A stretch of 64,000 nucleotides of DNA from an uncultured Pseudomonadota bacterium (GCA_903829815.1 CAIKRR010000029.1:158931-222930), one strand, 5' to 3'. Counted from the stretch's first letter, positions 38,162 to 49,978 are shown. The notes: generated by a model not told the origin, from the letters alone. A program made the numbers and translations.

Positions 38162-40123
38162 TCAGACACGCACCATCCATATCCACAGCGTGAGCAGCAG
38201 GAAAGCCCCTGCGATCATGGCAAACGCGTAGTGGTAGACAAGTCCAGTCTGCAGCGCGCGCATCACACCGGCGAGCCAGCCTATGACACGCGCCGTGCCG
38301 TTCACGAAGAAACCATCGATGACCAGCACATCGCCAATCGACCAGAGCTTGCGCCCGACCGCCAGCGCGCCGCCGGCAAAGACTCGCTGATTGAAATCGT
38401 CAAGCCCGTATTTGGCCTCGAGGATGCGAACCGGCCAGCGCAAGGCCTGACGGGCACGTCCAGCCAGCGCTGGATTGAACAGATAGAGATAACCGGCAAT
38501 GAGAATGCCCGAGAGCGAGAGCCAGAAAGGCGCACCCAGCAGCCCTTCGAACATGAAGTGCGCGATACCGTGGTACTCCTCGGCCAGATGCGCAATCACC
38601 GGATGCTCGGGCGAATAGAAGATGGCATCGCCAAAGAACGCGCCGAACACAACGGGCTCGATCAGATAGCCTGCAACCACCGCAGGAATGGCCAGCAGCA
38701 CGAGCGGCAGCGTCACGACCCAGGGCTGCTCATGCAGGTGCTCGAGGGTGTGGGCATCCATCCGCGGCTTGCCATGGAAGGCCATGAACACCATGCGGAA
38801 GGTGTAGAAGGCAGTGACGATCGTGCAGGCCAGCACGCTCAGGTAGGCAAAGCCTGCACCGGCCAGGTGCGACTCACCGACTGCCTCGATGATCAGATCC
38901 TTGGAAAAGAATCCGGCGAACCCCGGAATGCCCGCACTGGATATGGCCGCGATCAGTACGGTGATCCAGGTGATGGGCATGTAACGACGCAGGCCCCCCA
39001 TCTTGCGCATGTCCTGCTCGTGATGAAGCGCTACGATGACTGAGCCGGCGCCAAGGAACAGCACCGCCTTGAAGAAGGCATGCGTCATCAGGTGAAAGAT
39101 TGCGGCGCCGTAGGCCGACGCACCCAGCGCGACCGTCATGTAGCCCAACTGCGAGAGCGTCGAGTAGGCCACCACCCGCTTGATGTCGTACTGGATCGTG
39201 GCGACCAGCGCCATGAAGAAGGCCGTGATTCCACCGATGACCAGAATGAAGGATCGGGCGGTATCGGAGAGCTCGAAAAGCGGCGACATGCGTGCCACCA
39301 TGAAGATGCCGGCGGTGACCATCGTTGCGGCATGGATGAGGGCCGAGATCGGCGTGGGGCCTTCCATCGAGTCGGGCAACCAGACGTGCAGCGGAAACTG
39401 CGCCGACTTGCCCATGGCACCTATGAAAAGGCAGATGCAGGTCACCGACATGAGCGACCAGGGCACACCTGCAAACAGTTCGATGGTCTCTCCGCGGATG
39501 CCCGGTGCACGGGCGAACACCTCGGAATAGTCAAGCGTACCGAAGTGAGCCAGTACCAGACCAATGCCCAGCAGGAAGCCGAAGTCACCCACGCGGTTGA
39601 CCAGAAACGCCTTCATGTTGGCGTAGATGGCCGTGGGCCGGGTGAACCAGAATCCGATCAACAGATACGAAACCAGCCCCACTGCCTCCCACCCGAAGAA
39701 GAGCTGCAGGAAGTTGTTGCTCATCACGAGCATGAGCATGGAGAAGGTGAAGAGCGAGATGTAGGAGAAGAAGCGCTGATAGCCCGGATCGTCGTGCATG
39801 TACCCGATGGTGTAGATGTGAACCATCAGCGAGACGAAGGTCACCACCAGCATCATCAGTACGGTGAGGTTGTCGATCTGGAACCCGACCTGGAGCGGCA
39901 CGTCACCCAGCATCGCCCAGGTGTAGAGCACCCCATTGAAGGTGTTCCCGCCCACGATGACGTCATTGGCCACGACGAGCGAGGCCAGCAGCGCCACCAG
40001 CACCCCACCGATCGTGACGCAGTGCGCGCCGGTCCGGCCGATGCGCCGACCGAAGAGGCCTGCCAGCAAGGCACCGGCCAGCGGTGCGAGCGGCACCAGG
40101 AGGTAGATCGCCTTCATGTCCAT
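38162..40123 (-). CDS. nuoL: NADH-quinone oxidoreductase subunit L
   Basis: 653 residues; the distal antiporter-like subunit with the long lateral helix. Motifs seen are GWEAVGLVSYLLIGFW, FPLHVWLPDSMEGPTPISAL, IKRVVAYSTLSQLGYM, MTHAFFKAVLFLGAGSVI, and a C-terminal amphipathic/tail part. It starts 3 bases after nuoK; about 45 bases (or 162 to the likelier nuoM start) separate it from nuoM. Confidence 0.97.
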   Translation of the reverse strand: MDMKAIYLLVPLAPLAGALLAGLFGRRIGRTGAHCVTIGGVLVALLASLVVANDVIVGGNTFNGVLYTWAMLGDVPLQVGFQIDNLTVLMMLVVTFVSLMVHIYTIGYMHDDPGYQRFFSYISLFTFSMLMLVMSNNFLQLFFGWEAVGLVSYLLIGFWFTRPTAIYANMKAFLVNRVGDFGFLLGIGLVLAHFGTLDYSEVFARAPGIRGETIELFAGVPWSLMSVTCICLFIGAMGKSAQFPLHVWLPDSMEGPTPISALIHAATMVTAGIFMVARMSPLFELSDTARSFILVIGGITAFFMALVATIQYDIKRVVAYSTLSQLGYMTVALGASAYGAAIFHLMTHAFFKAVLFLGAGSVIVALHHEQDMRKMGGLRRYMPITWITVLIAAISSAGIPGFAGFFSKDLIIEAVGESHLAGAGFAYLSVLACTIVTAFYTFRMVFMAFHGKPRMDAHTLEHLHEQPWVVTLPLVLLAIPAVVAGYLIEPVVFGAFFGDAIFYSPEHPVIAHLAEEYHGIAHFMFEGLLGAPFWLSLSGILIAGYLYLFNPALAGRARQALRWPVRILEAKYGLDDFNQRVFAGGALAVGRKLWSIGDVLVIDGFFVNGTARVIGWLAGVMRALQTGLVYHYAFAMIAGAFLLLTLWIWMVRV

Positions 40124-40126
40124 GAT

Positions 40127-40441
40127 CTAGCCCTTGAGCGCGTCGAGGTCATCGACGTTGATGGTACTCAGATTGCGAAACAGCACGACCAGAATGGCCA
40201 AGCCGATGGCCGACTCGGCCGCTGCAACGGTGAGAATGAAGAAGACAAATACCTGCCCGGCCAGATCACCGAGAAAGTGCGAGAAGGCAATGAAGTTCAG
40301 ATTCACGGCCAGCAGCATCAACTCGATGGCCATCAGCAGGATGATGACGTTCTTGCGGTTGAGGAAGATCCCCACCACGGAAATCGCGAAGAGGATCGCA
40401 CCCAGCACGAGAAAGTGTCCGAGAGAGAGTGAGTGCATCAT
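40127..40441 (-). CDS. nuoK: NADH-quinone oxidoreductase subunit K
   Basis: 104 residues with three transmembrane helices. The conserved glutamates of the proton path are in [14 protein letters not shown] and [11 protein letters not shown]. The MM start at 40441 lies 3 bases behind nuoJ and the stop 3 bases before nuoL. Homologous to MrpC. Confidence 0.97.
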   Translation of the reverse strand: MMHSLSLGHFLVLGAILFAISVVGIFLNRKNVIILLMAIELMLLAVNLNFIAFSHFLGDLAGQVFVFFILTVAAAESAIGLAILVVLFRNLSTINVDDLDALKG

Positions 40442-40444
40442 GGG

Positions 40445-41047
40445 TCAGTCCTTCTCGGAGGCGATCGCGACCAGCCGCACGCGATCCTGGCGGCGTACCT
40501 TCACCTGGTCGGCCGGATCGACGTAGCGGGTGTCCTTGCGCTTGCGCATGGTGAGCGCAATGGCTGCAACGATTGCCACGAGAAGCAGCACCGCTGCGAT
40601 CTCGAAGGCATAGGCATACTGGGTGTACATCACCTGGCCCAGCGCTCGGGTATTGCTGTAATCGCTGGCCGCCTCGGCCGGACGTGGCAGACGTTCGGGG
40701 CCGAAGAACCGGCTCGCCACGACCATCGCCATCTCGGCCAGCATGATGCCGCCAACCACCAGACCCGGGATGAGATAGGCCCAGAAGCCTTCCCGCAGTC
40801 GATCCAGATTGATGTCGAGCATCATCACCACAAAGAGGAAGAGCACCATCACGGCGCCGACATAGACCAGAACGAGGCTGATGGCCAGAAACTCGGCGCG
40901 CAACATCAGCCAGATGGCCGACGCCGTGAAGAAAGCCAGCACGAGACTCAGCGCGGCGTGCACCGGGTTGCGGGTGAGAATCACCGCAAGGCCCGCAAGC
41001 ACGAGCACGGTGCTGAACAGGTAGAACGCAACCCACTCGATAGTCAT
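40445..41047 (-). CDS. nuoJ: NADH-quinone oxidoreductase subunit J
   Basis: 200 residues with five transmembrane helices (first 160 residues). NPVHAALSLVLAFFTASAIW and LVLVYVGAVMVLFLFVVMML are the family core containing the pi-bulge helix. The C-terminal ~35 residues are charged and cytoplasmic (RKRKDTRYVDPADQVKVRRQ), longer than usual. It lies 69 bases after nuoI, one of the wider gaps in the operon. Confidence 0.96.
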   Translation of the reverse strand: MTIEWVAFYLFSTVLVLAGLAVILTRNPVHAALSLVLAFFTASAIWLMLRAEFLAISLVLVYVGAVMVLFLFVVMMLDINLDRLREGFWAYLIPGLVVGGIMLAEMAMVVASRFFGPERLPRPAEAASDYSNTRALGQVMYTQYAYAFEIAAVLLLVAIVAAIALTMRKRKDTRYVDPADQVKVRRQDRVRLVAIASEKD

Positions 41048-41116
41048 GAACGTCGAAATCCCTCGTCTGACGATGTCGTTTGGAGGCGCGTGGTCGCGCC
41101 CACTGGCACCGTGCGG

Positions 41117-41608
41117 TTACCGGAACGCCGCATCGGCCGCCCGGTCCTTCGCAATCTGTTCCTCGTAACGATCGCCGACCGCCAGCAACATGTCCTTGGT
41201 GTAGTACAGATCGCCGCGTTTTTCGCCGTGGTACTCGAACTGCCGGGTCTCGACGATCGAGTCGACCGGGCACGACTCCTCGCAGAAGCCGCAGAAGATG
41301 CACTTGGTGAGATCGATGTCGTACCGAGTGGTTCGGCGGGTACCGTCATCGCGCTGATCGGATTCGATCGTGATGGCAAGCGCCGGGCATACGGCTTCGC
41401 ACAGCTTGCAGGCGATGCAACGCTCTTCGCCATTGGGATAGCGGCGCAAGGCATGCAGACCGCGGAAACGCGGGCTGAGCGGTGTCTTCTCTTCGGGAAA
41501 TCGAACCGTGATCTTGCGCGCGAAGAGATGGCGTCCGGTAATCGCCATCCCCTTGAGCAGTTCGAGGAGAAGGAATGAGCGCAGAAACGTCTGGACTTGA
41601 CTGATCAT
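41117..41608 (-). CDS. nuoI: NADH-quinone oxidoreductase subunit I
   Basis: 163 residues with two 4Fe-4S clusters (N6a, N6b): [16 protein letters not shown] and [16 protein letters not shown]. The N-terminal amphipathic helix ([17 protein letters not shown]) docks on the membrane arm. It passes electrons from NuoG to NuoB. nuoH ends 18 bases upstream. Confidence 0.98.
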   Translation of the reverse strand: MISQVQTFLRSFLLLELLKGMAITGRHLFARKITVRFPEEKTPLSPRFRGLHALRRYPNGEERCIACKLCEAVCPALAITIESDQRDDGTRRTTRYDIDLTKCIFCGFCEESCPVDSIVETRQFEYHGEKRGDLYYTKDMLLAVGDRYEEQIAKDRAADAAFR

Positions 41609-41626
41609 GATCGTGTGCTCGCCGGG

Positions 41627-42727
41627 TCACTGCCAGATGTTGAACGGGGTCTGGATCCAGGCTGCGACCAGAACCACCCAGACGATGGTCAGCGGGATGA
41701 ACACCTTCCAGCCCAGACGCATGATCTGGTCGTACCGATACCGTGGAAAGGTGGCCCGAAACCACAGGAAACAGAACAGCAGGAACAGCACCTTCACCAG
41801 CAGCCAGAACATGTTGGGGCCGAACAAAAGCGGCCCGAGAACCGGTATGCCCTGCAGCGCCGGAATCGCAAACGGCGCCTCCCAGCCCCCCAGAAACATG
41901 AGCACAGCCAGCGTCGAGACGAGGATCATGTTGGCGTACTCGGCGAGGAAGAACACGGCAAAACCCATGCCGGAATACTCGACGTGAAAACCAGCCACGA
42001 TTTCCGACTCGCCCTCAGCCACATCGAACGGTGCACGATTGGTCTCGGCCACCGCCGAAATGAAGTACACGATGAACATCGGAAAGAGAGGCAACCAGTT
42101 CCAGGAGAACAGGTTGAGCCCATGGTCTGCAAACCAGCCGCGAGCCTGCGACTGCACGATGTCCGACAGGTTGAGGCTGTGCGAGACCATGAGCACGCAT
42201 ACGAGTGCGAAGCCCATCGCAATCTCGTAGGAGACAATCTGTGCCGCCGAGCGCATTGCTCCGAGGAATGCGTACTTCGAATTCGACGCCCAGCCGGCAA
42301 TGATCACCCCATACACACCCATCGAGGTAATCGCCATCACGTAGAGCAAGCCCGCATTGACATCGGCGAGCACGACCTGCGGGCTGAACGGAATCACCGC
42401 CCAGGCAGCGAGCGCGGGCATGATCGAGAGCACCGGCGCAAGCAGGAAGAGAAAGCGATTGGCACCGACCGGAAGGACGATCTCCTTGGTCATCAGTTTC
42501 AAGGCATCGGCAATCGGCTGCAGCCAGCCATAGCCCACCCGATTCGGCCCGATGCGAATCTGCATCCAGCCGATCACCTTGCGCTCGGCCAGCGTGAGAT
42601 AGGCGACAGCACCCATCAGCGGCAGGACGATCGCGATGATGCAGAGCAATGTCCAGACCAGGGTGGCCACCAGCGGGCCCCAGGCCGGACCGAACTGGCC
42701 GGTCATGAAGGTCTCGATCAGACTCAT
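41627..42727 (-). CDS. nuoH: NADH-quinone oxidoreductase subunit H
   Basis: 366 residues with eight or more membrane helices; it forms the quinone-binding cavity with NuoB and NuoD. Signatures are [35 protein letters not shown] (as [13 protein letters not shown]), and [27 protein letters not shown] read over adjacent segments. ATG at 42727 overlaps the nuoG stop (ATGA). Confidence 0.98.
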   Translation of the reverse strand: MSLIETFMTGQFGPAWGPLVATLVWTLLCIIAIVLPLMGAVAYLTLAERKVIGWMQIRIGPNRVGYGWLQPIADALKLMTKEIVLPVGANRFLFLLAPVLSIMPALAAWAVIPFSPQVVLADVNAGLLYVMAITSMGVYGVIIAGWASNSKYAFLGAMRSAAQIVSYEIAMGFALVCVLMVSHSLNLSDIVQSQARGWFADHGLNLFSWNWLPLFPMFIVYFISAVAETNRAPFDVAEGESEIVAGFHVEYSGMGFAVFFLAEYANMILVSTLAVLMFLGGWEAPFAIPALQGIPVLGPLLFGPNMFWLLVKVLFLLFCFLWFRATFPRYRYDQIMRLGWKVFIPLTIVWVVLVAAWIQTPFNIWQ

Positions 42728-45102
42728 CGCACAGCCTCTACCCGGATCGGGTCATACATGGCACCGAGCGAGGCGGTTGCCGGATGCGCGGCACTGACTC
42801 GCACGCAGCCATCGGGCACCCCCGGATCAATCTGTGCTTCGAGCACGACAGGACCCCCACCCTGGCTGACCCGGGCAGAAGCGCCCGCACGCAAACCCAG
42901 CGCAGCGAGCGTGCTGACCGAGGCGCGCAGACAAGGCGCGGCCGCATCCCGGGTCTGCTGCAAGGCATCGGCACGGCGCACGATGGCATCGACCGCGTAA
43001 ATGGGCACTTCGCCGATACGTTGCAGGGTCATGGAGTCGGCCATGCCCAGCGCGGCTGACTCACCCCTGACAGCAGTCGGGGCCACCACCCAGTTGCCAC
43101 CCTCGATCGAATTGTCGAGCGCAGCCTGAATCGCCGCGGCCGATGGCAACATGGCTCGCACCGATTCGATGGTTTCAAAGGCCAGTGTGGTCTGGCCAAG
43201 CATCGTCGCCAGAACACGCAACACTTTCCAGCCCGGACGTGCTTCGCCCAAGGGATGCACGACCGCCGTAAACGATTGCAGTACCCCTTCGGCATTGACG
43301 AAACTGCCAGGCGTTTCGGTAAACGGCGTAATCGGCAGCACCACGTCAGCACGGTCTCCCGCGCGCGGCGCGTACGCCGAAAAGGCAAGCACGAAATCAG
43401 CTGCTGCCAGCGCGGCTGTGGCAAGCGCTGGATTGGCACAATCCAGATCCGCTTCCAGGCCAAAGGTGAGGTAGCCCTTGCGCGGTTGGCTGAGCATGCC
43501 CGCAGCATCAAGGCCACCCCCGCGCGGCAGTGCGCCGGCCACATGACCACCCACGGCATTGGCACCCTCGCCGAGGAAGCCCCACTTGGCCCCAAGCAAT
43601 CCGGCCAGCCGCTGTGCGAGCACCACGATCTCGGTGCGAGCCGCAACGGCATTCACCACACTGCCCAGAAGAATCGCCCGCTGCTCGCCACCGACCAGAC
43701 TGGCGGCCACTGCACGCGCCTCGGGCCCGACCGTTACGAGCGCCGCCTCAGCTGGAACCGGTTGATCAAGTGTTTCGGCGACGGCACGAACGACTTGCGC
43801 CAGCGCCTGGGCCAGAAGCGAAGGCGCCACCGTCATGCGATGCGCAATGCGCATCAGCGGATCGTCATCACAGACCTGCAGCAGATTCACTTCGCCACGA
43901 CGCGCGGCCTGGCGCAGACGTTGCGCGAGCAGCGGATGGTCCTTGCGCAGGAACGATCCGATCACGAGCACCCGATCGAGTCTCCCCAGTGCTGCAACCG
44001 GCATCCCCAGCCAGGGCGCGCCCTTGGCATACCCATCGGCCCGAAAGTCGACCTGACGCAGACGAAAGTCGATGTTCTCGCTGCCAAGGCCGCGCATCAA
44101 CCCCTGCAGCAGCCACAACTCTTCCAGGGTTGACTGTGGCGAAGCCAGAGCACCCAGAGCCTGCGCCCCGTGCGATACGATCACGCCCTGGATTCCCGCT
44201 GCAGCCCGCGCCAGCGCGCTCTGCCAGTCGGTCTCGACCCAACCCTGGGCGGTACGCACCATCGGCCGGGTCAGCCGATCGGAGTGATTCAGACCCAGAT
44301 AGGAGAAGCGGTCGCGATCGGAAATCCAGCATTCATTGATCGACTCGTTCTCCAGAGGAACCACACGCATCACGCGGTTCTGCTTGATCTGTGCGATGAG
44401 GTTGGAGCCGAGCGAATCGTGTGACGAAACAGTCTTTCGACGCGACAGTTCCCAGGTGCGGGCGCTGTAGCGGAAAGGGCGCGAGGTCAGTGCACCCACC
44501 GGACAGATGTCGATCATGTTGCCCGAGAGTTCAGAGTCGACCGACTGACCCACGAAGGCAGTGATCTCGGAGTGCTCGCCACGGCCGATCATGCCGAGTT
44601 CCATGACGCCGGCCACCTCCTGGCCGAAGCGCACGCAGCGGGTGCACTGAATGCAGCGGCTCATCTCTTCAGTGGCCACGAGCGGGCCTACGTCTTTCCG
44701 GGCGACGACCCGCTTTTCCTCATCGAAACGTGAGCCCGAGCCCCCGTAGCCGACCGCCAGATCCTGCAACTGGCACTCTCCGCCCTGATCACAGATGGGA
44801 CAGTCGAGCGGATGGTTGATGAGCAGAAACTCCATCACCCCGTTCTGCGCCTGACGTGCCTTGGCCGAGTGCGTCTGCACTTTCATGCCGTCAGTCACGG
44901 GTGTCGCGCAGGCAGGCAGCGGCTTGGGCGCCTTCTCGACATCGACCAGACACATGCGGCAATTGGCCGCAATCGAGAGCTTGTGGTGATAACAGAAGTG
45001 CGGCACATAGAGACCCAGGCGGGTGGCCGCCTCCATGACCATGGTGCCCGGTGCCACTTCGAGCGCCTGGCCATCGATCTCGACTTTCAGCATTTGCGAC
45101 AC
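42724..45102 (-). CDS. nuoG: NADH-quinone oxidoreductase subunit G
   Basis: 792 residues. The N-terminal 2Fe-2S domain shows HFCYHH and CRMCLVDVE with a fourth Cys in PACATPV; then comes the His-Cys cluster domain [14 protein letters not shown] and 4Fe-4S cysteines in [14 protein letters not shown]; a further cluster [10 protein letters not shown] follows. The large C-terminal molybdopterin-oxidoreductase-like domain is catalytically inactive in complex I. GTG at 45102 has GAGGCTGAC upstream, whereas ATG at 45093 begins at the conserved MLKVEIDG; either is possible. It starts 7 bases after nuoF. Confidence 0.97.
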   Translation of the reverse strand: MSQMLKVEIDGQALEVAPGTMVMEAATRLGLYVPHFCYHHKLSIAANCRMCLVDVEKAPKPLPACATPVTDGMKVQTHSAKARQAQNGVMEFLLINHPLDCPICDQGGECQLQDLAVGYGGSGSRFDEEKRVVARKDVGPLVATEEMSRCIQCTRCVRFGQEVAGVMELGMIGRGEHSEITAFVGQSVDSELSGNMIDICPVGALTSRPFRYSARTWELSRRKTVSSHDSLGSNLIAQIKQNRVMRVVPLENESINECWISDRDRFSYLGLNHSDRLTRPMVRTAQGWVETDWQSALARAAAGIQGVIVSHGAQALGALASPQSTLEELWLLQGLMRGLGSENIDFRLRQVDFRADGYAKGAPWLGMPVAALGRLDRVLVIGSFLRKDHPLLAQRLRQAARRGEVNLLQVCDDDPLMRIAHRMTVAPSLLAQALAQVVRAVAETLDQPVPAEAALVTVGPEARAVAASLVGGEQRAILLGSVVNAVAARTEIVVLAQRLAGLLGAKWGFLGEGANAVGGHVAGALPRGGGLDAAGMLSQPRKGYLTFGLEADLDCANPALATAALAAADFVLAFSAYAPRAGDRADVVLPITPFTETPGSFVNAEGVLQSFTAVVHPLGEARPGWKVLRVLATMLGQTTLAFETIESVRAMLPSAAAIQAALDNSIEGGNWVVAPTAVRGESAALGMADSMTLQRIGEVPIYAVDAIVRRADALQQTRDAAAPCLRASVSTLAALGLRAGASARVSQGGGPVVLEAQIDPGVPDGCVRVSAAHPATASLGAMYDPIRVEAVR

Positions 45103-45109
45103 GTCAGCC

Positions 45110-46486
45110 TCACGCAGCCTGGCCCAGGACGCCAGCAGCAGTCACGACGCCCGATGGGGCACCGCGAGCGCCTGCGCGTCCCCAGCGGGGTTCGATATCG
45201 ACACCACTCACCATGCAGCGGCGATGCTCGATGTGGTACTCGAATTCGTGCCGGAAATGGCGCATGAAGCTCTTCACCGGCAGGGCTGCAGCATCACCCA
45301 GCGCGCAGATCGTGCGCCCGGCAATGTTGTCGGCCACCGACAGGAGCTTGTCGAGGTCTTCGACACGGCCCTGCCCCTCTTCAATCCGGTGAACCATGCG
45401 ATAAAGCCATCCGGTGCCTTCTCGACACGGCGTGCACTGCCCGCACGACTCCTCGTAGTAAAAATACGACAGCCGCTCCAGGGCGCGGACCATGCAGGTC
45501 GTCTCGTCCATGACGATGACCGCGCCTGAGCCGAGCATTGATCCGGCCTTGGCGATGGAGTCGTAATCCATGTCGGTGGCCATCATGACATCGGCCGGCA
45601 GAACCGGCATCGAGGAGCCACCCGGGATGACCGCCTTCAGACGGTTGCCATTGCGTACACCACCAGCCATCTCGAGCAGTTTGGCAAACGGGGTACCCAG
45701 CCTGACCTCGTAATTGCCGGGGCGATTCACATGCCCGGTGACCGAAAACAGCTTGGTGCCCCCGTTGTTGGGCTTGCCCAATTCGAGAAAGCGCTCGCCG
45801 CCGTTGCGCAGTATCCAGGGGACAGCCGCAAAGGTTTCGGTATTGTTGATCGTGGTCGGACGCCCGTAGAGTCCGAAACTCGCCGGAAAGGGTGGCTTGA
45901 AACGCGGCTGTCCCTTCTTGCCTTCGAGCGACTCGAGCAGCGCCGTCTCCTCGCCACAGATGTAGGCCCCGTAGCCGGCATGGGCGTACAACTCGAAGCT
46001 GTAGTCAGACCCCAGAATGCGGCTGCCCAGATAGCCGGCAGCGCGGGCTTCCTCGAGCGCTTCCTCGAAACGCTCGTAGACCGACCACACTTCGCCGTGA
46101 ATGTAGTTGTACCCCGCCGTGGCACTCATCGCGAAACCAGCGATGATCATGCCCTCGATGACTGCATGCGGGTTGTAGCGCAGCAGATCGCGATCCTTGC
46201 AGGTGCCCGGCTCGCCTTCATCGGAATTGCACACGACGTACTTTGCACCCGGCAGCTGTCGGGGCATGAACGACCACTTCAGACCGGTTGGAAAACCGGC
46301 GCCGCCACGACCACGCAGCGAGGACTTCTTGAGTTCGGCAATCACCCCCTCCGGGGTGCCCCCTGAGGTCAGCAAGGTACGAAGCGCGGCATAACCGCCG
46401 CGAGCCTCGTAATCGGCCAGACGCCAGTTCTCGCCATCCAGACCTGCCATCAAGATGGCATCAGGGCCGTAATCGAGCATCGTCAT
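45110..46486 (-). CDS. nuoF: NADH-quinone oxidoreductase subunit F
   Basis: 458 residues; the NADH-oxidising subunit with FMN and cluster N3. [13 protein letters not shown] and the glycine-rich [14 protein letters not shown] bind [23 protein letters not shown] appears as [16 protein letters not shown], and the cluster ligands are in [12 protein letters not shown]. The ATG at 46486 overlaps the nuoE TGA (ATGA). A longer upstream frame is the shadow of nuoE. Confidence 0.98.
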   Translation of the reverse strand: MTMLDYGPDAILMAGLDGENWRLADYEARGGYAALRTLLTSGGTPEGVIAELKKSSLRGRGGAGFPTGLKWSFMPRQLPGAKYVVCNSDEGEPGTCKDRDLLRYNPHAVIEGMIIAGFAMSATAGYNYIHGEVWSVYERFEEALEEARAAGYLGSRILGSDYSFELYAHAGYGAYICGEETALLESLEGKKGQPRFKPPFPASFGLYGRPTTINNTETFAAVPWILRNGGERFLELGKPNNGGTKLFSVTGHVNRPGNYEVRLGTPFAKLLEMAGGVRNGNRLKAVIPGGSSMPVLPADVMMATDMDYDSIAKAGSMLGSGAVIVMDETTCMVRALERLSYFYYEESCGQCTPCREGTGWLYRMVHRIEEGQGRVEDLDKLLSVADNIAGRTICALGDAAALPVKSFMRHFRHEFEYHIEHRRCMVSGVDIEPRWGRAGARGAPSGVVTAAGVLGQAA

Positions 46487-46968
46487 GCCTGGCCTCTCAG
46501 TTCGGCGATCAGCGCGTCGATCCGCTCGACCGAAAGGCGATCGCACATGCGCTTGTTGTTCACGAGAACGACCGGTGCGCTGGCACAGGCTCCCATGCAT
46601 TCGCCTTCCTTCAGCGTGAAGCAACCGTCTGCGGTGGTTTCGTTGAAGTCGATGCCCAGACGTGCCTTGAGATGATCGGCGGCAGCCAGCGAGCCCTGCA
46701 ATCCGCACGGCAAACAGGTACAGATCGTGAGCTTGAATCGACCCGTGGGCTCCAGGTTGTACATGTTGTAGAAGGTTGCCACCTCGTACACCGCTACCGG
46801 GGCCATGCCCAGACATGACGCGACGTCGGCCATCGTGTCACTGGAGAGCCAGCCACACTCGTCCTGGGCGATGATGAGTGCCCCCATCACCGCCGACTGC
46901 TTCTGGTCTGGCGGGTACTTGGCAATTTCACGATCGATACGCTGCAATGCGTCTGTTGACAGGCTCAC
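46483..46968 (-). CDS. nuoE: NADH-quinone oxidoreductase subunit E
   Basis: 161 residues, thioredoxin-like fold carrying the 2Fe-2S cluster N1a. Its ligands are the cysteines of [12 protein letters not shown] and of [13 protein letters not shown]. The start GTG at 46968 overlaps the nuoD stop (GTGA), and the stop overlaps nuoF, so D-E-F are tightly coupled. Confidence 0.97.
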   Translation of the reverse strand: MSLSTDALQRIDREIAKYPPDQKQSAVMGALIIAQDECGWLSSDTMADVASCLGMAPVAVYEVATFYNMYNLEPTGRFKLTICTCLPCGLQGSLAAADHLKARLGIDFNETTADGCFTLKEGECMGACASAPVVLVNNKRMCDRLSVERIDALIAELRGQA

Positions 46969-48218
46969 CGGTCGACCTCGCCAAATACGATATCCATCGT
47001 GCCGATGATCGCCACGACGTCGGCGAGCATGTGACCACGAGACAGTTCATCCATGGCCGCAAGGTGCACGTAGCCGGGGGCACGGATCTTCAGCCGGTAG
47101 GGTTTGTTGGCACCATCGGACACCGCATAGATGCCGAATTCGCCCTTGGGATGCTCCACCGCCGCATACGCTTCACCCGCGGGGACGTGAATGCCCTCGG
47201 TGAAGAGTTTGAAGTGATGGATCAATTCTTCCATGTTCGACTTCATCGACTCGCGCGATGGCGGTGCAACCTTGTGATTGTCGGCAATCACCGGGCCCGG
47301 ATGAGCGCGCAGCCATTCGATGCACTGACGAACGATGCGATTGGACTGGCGCATCTCCTCCATGCGTACGAGGTAGCGGTCGTAGCAATCGCCGTTGACG
47401 CCCAAGGGAATGTCGAAATCGAGCCGATCATAGACCTCATAGGGCTGCTTGCGACGCAAGTCCCACTCGATGCCCGAACCGCGCAACATCGGTCCGGTGA
47501 AGCCCAGTGCCAGTGCCCGCTCGGGCGAAACGACACCGATACCGACCGTGCGCTGCTTCCAGATGCGGTTGTCGGTGAGCAAGGTCTCGTATTCATCCAC
47601 CAGGCCGGGAAAGCGCTGCGTGAAGGCATCGATGAAATCGAGCAAGGACCCCTGGCGATCTGCGTTCAAGGTTGCCAGCGTTGCCTGATTGCGCCAGCGC
47701 GACGTCTCGTACTGTGGCATCTGCAGGGGCAGATCGCGGTAGACACCGCCCGGCCGATAGTAGGCGGCATGCATGCGCGCGCCCGACACCGCCTCGTAGC
47801 AATCCATGAGATCTTCGCGCTCGCGGAAGGCGTAGAGAAAGACCGTCATTGCACCGATGTCCAGCGCATGCGCGCCCAGCCAGAGCAGATGGTTGAGGAT
47901 ACGAGTGATCTCATCGAACATCACTCGGATGTACTGAGCCCGAATCGGCACTTCGACACCCACCAACCGTTCGATGGCAAGACAATAGGCGTGCTCGTTG
48001 ACCATCATCGACACATAGTCGAGGCGATCCATGTAGGGCAAGGACTGGATCCAGGTCTTGTGTTCGGCCAGTTTCTCGGTACCACGATGAAGCAGGCCGA
48101 TATGCGGATCGGCACGCTCGATCACCTCGCCATCGAGTTCCAGCACCAGACGCAGCACCCCGTGCGCAGCCGGGTGTTGCGGTCCGAAGTTGAGCGTGTA
48201 ATTTCGAATTTCAGCCAT
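46965..48218 (-). CDS. nuoD: NADH-quinone oxidoreductase subunit D
   Basis: 417 residues, the 49-kDa quinone-reducing subunit related to hydrogenase large subunits. The quinone-site motif [15 protein letters not shown] is at the N-terminus, followed by [41 protein letters not shown], and the C-terminal [16 protein letters not shown] block ([17 protein letters not shown]). It lies 9 bases after nuoC. Confidence 0.98.
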   Translation of the reverse strand: MAEIRNYTLNFGPQHPAAHGVLRLVLELDGEVIERADPHIGLLHRGTEKLAEHKTWIQSLPYMDRLDYVSMMVNEHAYCLAIERLVGVEVPIRAQYIRVMFDEITRILNHLLWLGAHALDIGAMTVFLYAFREREDLMDCYEAVSGARMHAAYYRPGGVYRDLPLQMPQYETSRWRNQATLATLNADRQGSLLDFIDAFTQRFPGLVDEYETLLTDNRIWKQRTVGIGVVSPERALALGFTGPMLRGSGIEWDLRRKQPYEVYDRLDFDIPLGVNGDCYDRYLVRMEEMRQSNRIVRQCIEWLRAHPGPVIADNHKVAPPSRESMKSNMEELIHHFKLFTEGIHVPAGEAYAAVEHPKGEFGIYAVSDGANKPYRLKIRAPGYVHLAAMDELSRGHMLADVVAIIGTMDIVFGEVDR

Positions 48219-48227
48219 GGCGTGGGC

Positions 48228-48935
48228 TCAACGGGTGGAGCCGGCAGCAGGCGCTGCCGGCGACGCGGGAGAAGGAGCGGCAGGCGCGGGTGCAGCCTGG
48301 GCAACTGCCGGGCGCGCGCGCGGCCCCAGATCACCATAGCCGTCTTCCCGAACGATACGCGGCACGATCTCGCGCGGTTCGATCGTGACCGGCTGGTAGA
48401 TCACACGCCGCTCATCGGCGTCGTAACGCATCTCGACATTACCCGAGAGCGGGAAATCCTTGCGGAACGGGTGCCCGATGAATCCATAGTCAGTCAGCAG
48501 GCGTCGCAGGTCATCATGGCCGTCGAAGATGATGCCAAAGAGATCGAACGCCTCGCGCTCGAACCAGTTGGCCGAAGGCCAGACATCGACCAGCGACTCG
48601 ATCACCGGGAAGTGATCGTCCGGCACGAACACCCGTACTCGCAGACGCCAGTTGTAACGGATGGAGAGCAGATGCACCACGACTGCGAAACGCGATGCGC
48701 CGGGCGCCTCACCGCTCCAGGTCGAGTAGTCGATGCCACAGAGGTCGATCAGTTGCTCGAAGCGCAGGTCGTCACGATCACGCAATTCGGTCATGAGCGC
48801 ACGCAAGCCCTGCGCTCTCACGGTCAGGGTGAGTTCGCCCACACTGTCCAGAAGCGACACCGCCCGCTCGCCGACCAGGGGCGCAAGCACAGCCTGCAAT
48901 TGTTCGATGCGGGTGCTCATCGAACGCTCGCGCAT
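48228..48935 (-). CDS. nuoC: NADH-quinone oxidoreductase subunit C
   Basis: 235 residues from ATG at 48935, which has GAAGG upstream, or 230 from ATG at 48920. The 30-kDa domain is clear: [43 protein letters not shown] and [18 protein letters not shown]. After about residue 203 comes a tail of alternating Ala and Pro ([18 protein letters not shown]) that most NuoC proteins lack; it is probably disordered. NuoC packs on NuoD and NuoI. Confidence 0.97.
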   Translation of the reverse strand: MRERSMSTRIEQLQAVLAPLVGERAVSLLDSVGELTLTVRAQGLRALMTELRDRDDLRFEQLIDLCGIDYSTWSGEAPGASRFAVVVHLLSIRYNWRLRVRVFVPDDHFPVIESLVDVWPSANWFEREAFDLFGIIFDGHDDLRRLLTDYGFIGHPFRKDFPLSGNVEMRYDADERRVIYQPVTIEPREIVPRIVREDGYGDLGPRARPAVAQAAPAPAAPSPASPAAPAAGSTR

Positions 48936-48974
48936 CCGCGCGCCTTCACCGTCGACAGGGCAAGTTTCATGGGT

Positions 48975-49457
48975 TCAACGCGCAATGGTGTTCTGACGGC
49001 GGATCTTGTTCTGGAGTTGCACGATGCCGTAGAGCAGCGCTTCGGCAGTCGGCGGGCATCCGGGTACGTAGACGTCCACCGGAACGATACGATCGCAACC
49101 GCGCACCACAGAGTACGAATAGTGGTAGTAGCCGCCACCGTTGGCACATGAGCCCATCGAGAGCACCCAGCGCGGCTCGGCCATCTGGTCATAGACCTTG
49201 CGCAGCGCCGGCGCCATCTTGTTGCACAGGGTCCCGGCCACGATCATCAGATCGGACTGTCGAGGGCTGGGTCGGAAGATGATGCCGAAGCGATCGAGGT
49301 CATAACGGGCGGCGCCCGCATGCATCATCTCGACGGCGCAACAAGCAAGTCCAAACGTCATCGGCCAGAGCGACCCGGTGCGCGTCCAGTTGACCACCGC
49401 ATCGATCGAGGTCGTCATGAACCCCTGTTGCATCAGGCCGCTGTCATTGGCGCCCAT
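48975..49457 (-). CDS. nuoB: NADH-quinone oxidoreductase subunit B
   Basis: 160 residues; it holds the terminal cluster N2 that donates to quinone. The tandem cysteines are in GLACCAVEM, the other ligands in MGSCANGGG and [11 protein letters not shown]. The N-terminal extension [17 protein letters not shown] precedes the conserved [20 protein letters not shown] core. The gene lies 38 bases after nuoA. Confidence 0.98.
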   Translation of the reverse strand: MGANDSGLMQQGFMTTSIDAVVNWTRTGSLWPMTFGLACCAVEMMHAGAARYDLDRFGIIFRPSPRQSDLMIVAGTLCNKMAPALRKVYDQMAEPRWVLSMGSCANGGGYYHYSYSVVRGCDRIVPVDVYVPGCPPTAEALLYGIVQLQNKIRRQNTIAR

Positions 49458-49495
49458 GGCTCAGAACACTCCGCGTTGAATCGATGGCGACACGA

Positions 49496-49864
49496 TCAAT
49501 CCCACTCGAGCGCGCCCTTCTTCCATTCGTAAACGAATCCGACCACCAGGATTCCGAGGAAGACCATCATTGACCAGAAGCCCGCAGAGCCGATTTCGCG
49601 CAGCGAAATGGCCCACGGAAAGAGAAAGGCAATCTCCAGATCGAAGAGGATGAAGAGAATGGCCACCAGGTAGTAGCGGACATCGAACTTCATGCGCGCA
49701 TCTTCAAAGGCTTCGAAGCCACACTCATAGGGTGACAGCTTTTCACTGTCAGGGCGATTGTGCCCCATGGCCGTCGAGAGAACCCAGCCAATGGCCATCG
49801 GCCCGACACCGACGCCCAGCCCAACCAGAATGAAGAGGAGGATGGGAAAGTAGCCTTCGAGCAC
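49496..49864 (-). CDS. nuoA: NADH-quinone oxidoreductase subunit A
   Basis: 122 residues, three transmembrane helices. [25 protein letters not shown] is the conserved loop (given in two parts: SPYECGFE and FDVRYY). The start is GTG at 49864 with AGGAT 7 bases upstream. It is the first gene of the nuo operon, with the tRNA-Leu gene 153 bases upstream on the same strand. Confidence 0.95.
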   Translation of the reverse strand: MLEGYFPILLFILVGLGVGVGPMAIGWVLSTAMGHNRPDSEKLSPYECGFEAFEDARMKFDVRYYLVAILFILFDLEIAFLFPWAISLREIGSAGFWSMMVFLGILVVGFVYEWKKGALEWD

Positions 49865-49921
49865 GATGAGATCCTGTGTTCAGATCGGATGACGGACTGG
49901 GCGTAGTCCGCTGCAACCCGC

Positions 49922-49978
49922 GACTGGCCTGATTCTGACTGGCCTGCTGCCGTGACTGGCGATCAAACTGTGACTGCC
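49922..49978. repeat. Iterated GACTGGC motif between tRNA-Leu and nuoA
   Basis: GACTGGC begins at 49922, 49937 and 49954, and a variant GACTGCC at 49972, giving a spacing of 15 to 18 bases. The first two copies extend to GACTGGCCTG. No gene is here. This could be a small tandem expansion or an array of binding sites upstream of nuoA. Confidence 0.4.

Noticed and set aside
34723..49151. Several long open frames (up to about 750 codons) on the plus strand opposite the nuo genes, at 34723-36468, 36515-37843, 39080-40432 and 46878-49151
   Set aside because: They are complements of well-identified, conserved nuo genes. Their translations are rich in His, Arg, Gln and Asp without any recognisable domain, which is what GC-rich third-position bias produces on the antisense strand.
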